Part shown: positions 61,569 through 64,000 of the stretch, piece by piece
How positions within the stretch are numbered: position 1 is the stretch's first letter
Layout of the letters: each line of letters starts with the position of its first letter
NCBI RefSeq assembly: GCF_011045195.1
Contig: NZ_CP049199.1
Location: 4,695,501-4,759,500 of the forward strand
Reading direction: 5' to 3'
Length of the DNA stretch: 64,000 nucleotides
From: Caulobacter soli
GTDB taxonomy: Bacteria; Pseudomonadota; Alphaproteobacteria; Caulobacterales; Caulobacteraceae
Translations under genes and position numbers: made by a program
Notes under the pieces: generated by a model
What the model was told of the DNA's origin: nothing
Database searches by the model: none
Seen by the model: only the letters and a program-made list of their open reading frames with translations

Positions 61569-62572
61569 AGCTGGCCACCCCGCGCTGGTGGTATCGCCGC
61601 GACGGCGCCCCCAGCCCCATCACGCGTCTGCTGTTGACGCCGCTGTCGTGGATCTGGGCCGCCCAGACCGCCCGGCGCATCGCCCGCACCCAGCCGCGCG
61701 GCGCCGACTGCGCGGTGATCTGCGTCGGCAATTTCACGGTCGGCGGGGTGGGCAAGACGCCGATCGTCCGCGAACTGCTGCTGACCCTGACCCAGCGGGG
61801 CCGCCGCGCCCACGGCCTGTCGCGCGGCTATGGCGGCAAGCTGAAGGGGCCGGTGCGGGTCGACCTGGCGCGCCACACCGCCCGCGACGTCGGCGACGAG
61901 CCGCTGATGCTGGCCCAGGACTTTCCGATGTGGGTGTCGCGCGACCGGGTGCTGGGCGCGCGCAAGGCCGCCGCCAACGGGGCCGAGGTGGTGGTCATGG
62001 ACGACGGCCACCAGAACCCCGACCTGCGCAAGACCCTGTCGCTGGTGGTGGTCGACGGCGAGACCCGCGACGACGAGTGGCCGTTCGGCGACGGCAAGGT
62101 GTTCCCCGCCGGCCCGATGCGCGAGCCGCTGGCCGTCAGCCTGGCCCGCACCGACGCGGTGATCGTGCTGCTGCCCGACGACCTGCCGGCCGCCGATCCG
62201 GCGCTGCTGGCGCTGTTCGGAGACACCCCGGTGCTGATCGCCCGGCTGGAGCCCGCCGTCCCGCCGCCCAAGGGCCGCCAGGTCGGCTTCGCCGGCATCG
62301 GCAAGCCCTGGAAGGTCGAACGCGCCCTCAAGGCCGCCGGCTGCCACTTGGTCGACTTCGCGCCCTATCCCGATCATGGCGACTATGACGAGGCGACGCT
62401 GCAGTTTTTGGCCGACCGCGCCGCGACCTACAGCGCCGGCCTGGTGACGACCGAGAAGGACTGGGTGCGACTGCCCCAGGCCTGGCGGGACAAGGTCACG
62501 GCCTGGCCGGTGCGGGCGCGGTTCGAGGAAGAGCACGTGCTGGCGGCGGTGCTGGAGAGCGTGGGGTTGTAG
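61565..62572 (+). CDS. lpxK: Tetraacyldisaccharide 4'-kinase
   Basis: A 335-residue kinase with the Walker A-type loop VGNFTVGGVGKTPI and the LpxK-specific VMDDGHQNPDL. It phosphorylates the 4' position of the lipid A precursor. It is coupled to waaA and followed by a family C repeat. Confidence 0.97.
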   Translation: MKLATPRWWYRRDGAPSPITRLLLTPLSWIWAAQTARRIARTQPRGADCAVICVGNFTVGGVGKTPIVRELLLTLTQRGRRAHGLSRGYGGKLKGPVRVDLARHTARDVGDEPLMLAQDFPMWVSRDRVLGARKAAANGAEVVVMDDGHQNPDLRKTLSLVVVDGETRDDEWPFGDGKVFPAGPMREPLAVSLARTDAVIVLLPDDLPAADPALLALFGDTPVLIARLEPAVPPPKGRQVGFAGIGKPWKVERALKAAGCHLVDFAPYPDHGDYDEATLQFLADRAATYSAGLVTTEKDWVRLPQAWRDKVTAWPVRARFEEEHVLAAVLESVGL

Positions 62573-62574
62573 TC

Positions 62575-62694
62575 ACTTGCCCCCACCTGGCGGCTTCGCC
62601 GCCTGTCCGCCCCCACAGGGGGCGGAGGACGAAACGCGCAGCCTCTTCCCCCTGTGGGGGAAGACGATCGCGAAGCGATCCGTAGGGGGCAAGT
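62575..62694. repeat. Palindromic intergenic repeat, family C, copy 3
   Basis: Arms ACTTGCCCCCACCTGG... (62575-62590) and GATCCGTAGGGGGCAAGT (62677-62694) match copies 1 and 2, with inner hairpins CCGCCCCCACAGGGGGCGG and CTTCCCCCTGTGGGGGAAG. It starts 2 bp after the lpxK stop and separates it from the convergent kinase gene. Confidence 0.9.
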
Positions 62695-62703
62695 GTTCGC
62701 CGC

Positions 62704-63783
62704 CTAGGCCCCCGCCTTCTTCGCGAACTCCCAGGCGCCTCGCGCCAGCACCGGCACCCGCGCCTCCATGATCTCGGCATGGGCGCTGGCCGCCGTCCCA
62801 TCCCGGACCCGCCCGACGATCCCCTGGCAGATCCCCGCCAGCCGGAAGAGGTTGTAGCTGAAATACCAGTCCAGGTTCGGCAAACCATCGCGGCCGGTCA
62901 GCTTGCAGTATTGCGCCACCGCCTCCGGAATGGTCGGCACGCCATAGGCCGTCAGGTCCGAGATCTCGGCCAGGCCGCCGCGCTGGTCGGACGGCATCAC
63001 CCAGTTCATCAGGAAGTAGCTGAAGTCGGCCAGCGGATTGCCCAGGGTCGACAGTTCCCAGTCCAGCACCGCCACCACGCGCGGCTCGGTGGCGTGCAGG
63101 ATCATGTTGTCCAGCCGATAGTCGCCATGGACGATCGAGGTCATCTCATCGGCGGGACAGCTGGCCGGCAGGAATTCGATCAGGCGGTCCATGTCCTCGA
63201 TCGTCCTGGTCTCGGACGCCTTGTACTGCTTGGTCCAGCGGTCGATCTGGCGGGCGAAGTAGTTGCCCGGCTTGCCGTAGTCGGCCAGGCCGACGGCGGC
63301 GTAGTCGACATTGTGCAGGGCGGCCAGGGTGGCGATCTCGGCCTCGTAGATCGCCCGGCGCTCGGCGGGCGCGTAGTCGGGCAAGGTGCCGTCCCACAGG
63401 ATCCGGCCTTCCACATTGTCCATCACGTAGAAGATCGTGCCGATCACCTCCTCGTCCATGCACAGGGCGTAGGCCTTGGCGACGGGGAAATCGGCCTTGT
63501 TGAGGCCCGAGATCACCTTGAACTCGCGGTCGACGGCGTGGGCGCTGGGCAGCAGCTTGCCCGGCGGCTTGCGGCGCAGGACATACTTCTTGGCCGGCGT
63601 GACCAGCTGATAGGTCGGGTTGGACTGGCCGCCCTTGAACTGCCGCACCTCCAGCGGGCCGGCATAGCCTTCGACGTTCGCTTCCAGCCAGCTCGCCAGC
63701 CTGGCCTCGTCAATGGCGTGGCGCGGGTCGACGGGCTTGGTTCCGGAATTCAGATCCTGGGCGGACTGTTCGGCGGCGGCCAT
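62704..63783 (-). CDS. APH/ACAD10-like phosphotransferase
   Basis: A 359-residue aminoglycoside-phosphotransferase-fold kinase. It has the catalytic VHGDYRLDNMIL and the metal motif AVLDWELSTLGNPLADF, with SNPTYQLVT in the nucleotide-binding lobe. Close relatives such as ACAD10/11 kinases act on hydroxyacyl-CoA; no resistance role is implied. It starts at ATG 63781-63783; upstream in-frame sequence is not family-like. It is separated from purD by a palindrome. Confidence 0.87.
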   Translation of the reverse strand: MAAAEQSAQDLNSGTKPVDPRHAIDEARLASWLEANVEGYAGPLEVRQFKGGQSNPTYQLVTPAKKYVLRRKPPGKLLPSAHAVDREFKVISGLNKADFPVAKAYALCMDEEVIGTIFYVMDNVEGRILWDGTLPDYAPAERRAIYEAEIATLAALHNVDYAAVGLADYGKPGNYFARQIDRWTKQYKASETRTIEDMDRLIEFLPASCPADEMTSIVHGDYRLDNMILHATEPRVVAVLDWELSTLGNPLADFSYFLMNWVMPSDQRGGLAEISDLTAYGVPTIPEAVAQYCKLTGRDGLPNLDWYFSYNLFRLAGICQGIVGRVRDGTAASAHAEIMEARVPVLARGAWEFAKKAGA

Positions 63784-63867
63784 GCGCTTACTCCCCAACG
63801 CTTGTTTGAAAGGGAGTTTAGAGGGTGGGGCGTAGGGCGCAAGCTTCGATGGCGCCGTGCGCGGGAC

Positions 63868-63893
63868 GGGGACAGACACATGTGCCTGTCCCC
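63868..63893. repeat. 26-bp near-perfect palindrome (GGGGACAGACA type)
   Basis: GGGGACAGACACA is followed by TGTGCCTGTCCCC, its reverse complement but for one base pair. It is related to the palindrome at 8881-8908 and lies 16 bp past the purD stop, where it may act as a transcript end. Confidence 0.8.
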
Positions 63894-63909
63894 AACCGTA
63901 TCTCGACGC

Positions 63910-64000
63910 CTACGCGTGCTGGCTCAGCGCCCGCCAGCCGATGTCGGAGCGATAGAACCCGCCCTCCAGCGACACCGTGCCCAGGGCCGCATAGGCCACG
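63910..64000 (-). CDS. purD: Phosphoribosylamine-glycine ligase, C-terminal part (cut by window edge)
   Basis: The last ~30 residues are visible: VAYAALGTVSLEGGFYRSDI then GWRALSQHA and a TAG at 63910-63912. EGGFYRSDIGWRAL is the characteristic C-terminal end of PurD. The enzyme joins glycine to phosphoribosylamine in purine synthesis. The assignment rests on this short stretch. Confidence 0.8.
   Translation of the reverse strand, partial: VAYAALGTVSLEGGFYRSDIGWRALSQHA

Noticed and set aside
62704..63783. Aminoglycoside resistance gene
   Set aside because: The APH fold is shared with many metabolic kinases. The sequence resembles ACAD10-type phosphotransferases and there is no resistance context.

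Overview
The window is a 64-kb piece of a GC-rich alphaproteobacterial chromosome. Gene content, gene order and repeat content point to the Caulobacterales, most likely Caulobacter or a close relative. Evidence for this includes an aa3 oxidase block in the order ctaC-ctaD-ctaB-small protein-ctaG-ctaE-DUF983-surf1-thrC, a phaAB/phaR polyhydroxybutyrate locus, a pmbA-cysQ-DUF4170 string beside kdo/lipid A genes, and many ATGA, GTGA or TGATG start/stop overlaps. I see no tRNA, rRNA, CRISPR array, prophage or insertion sequence.

Layout. 1-9.4 kb: partial 3-hydroxybutyrate dehydrogenase, YaaA, a small membrane protein, a D-2-hydroxyacid dehydrogenase, a VapBC pair, a conserved hypothetical, Sua5/TsaC, a cytochrome b561-YceI fusion, a secreted YceI protein, a DmdC-type acyl-CoA dehydrogenase and a peroxiredoxin. 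9.5-18 kb: AlgH-like protein, LprI-like membrane protein, a PAS-GGDEF-EAL protein, a GNAT acetyltransferase, a beta-lactamase-fold hydrolase, a lipoprotein, small hypotheticals and an M16 peptidase. 18-26 kb: threonine synthase and the cytochrome c oxidase cluster. 26.4-32.7 kb: a PadR-DUF1700-GIN operon, TldD, a TonB-dependent receptor and a DUF4908-like secreted protein. 33-38.7 kb: acetoacetyl-CoA reductase, acetyl-CoA acetyltransferase and divergent PhaR, small hypotheticals and a second thiolase. 38.9-43.4 kb: a GT2/GT39 glycosyltransferase pair, HMG-CoA lyase and an internally duplicated protein of unknown function. 43.4-50.7 kb: a SRPBCC-NifU-YidD-ThrS-GT2 operon, an SDR, CysS and FolE. 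50.9-64 kb: M14 peptidase, MAPEG protein, TldE/PmbA, CysQ, DUF4170, a tyrosine-phosphatase-like protein divergent from an MsbA-like exporter, a DUF374 acyltransferase, a CDF zinc exporter, WaaA, LpxK, an APH-like kinase and the end of purD.

How the genes work together. The oxidase block encodes structural subunits I-III, heme O synthase and two copper/heme assembly factors, so it can build a complete terminal oxidase. bdhA, phaA, phaB and phaR are the polyhydroxybutyrate cycle and its regulator. TldD and TldE, the two halves of one protease, are both present about 24 kb apart. The right end is an envelope-lipid island: flippase, acyltransferase, Kdo transferase and LpxK, with a phosphatase transcribed divergently.

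The most unusual signals are these. (1) A VapC toxin has Lys in place of the conserved active-site Glu. (2) There are at least four families of palindromic intergenic repeats; one supplies the last ~19 codons of a gene and another copy forms back-to-back terminators. (3) Three convergent gene pairs share their stop codons inside a CTAG palindrome. (4) A leader hairpin covers a lipoprotein ribosome-binding site. (5) Several accessory genes have been inserted into an otherwise conserved thrC-M16-GNAT-EAL neighbourhood. (6) A recent tandem duplication lies inside a Cys-containing orphan protein. I found no clearly new multi-gene defence or biosynthetic system. The PadR-DUF1700-GIN operon is the best candidate for an under-described one.
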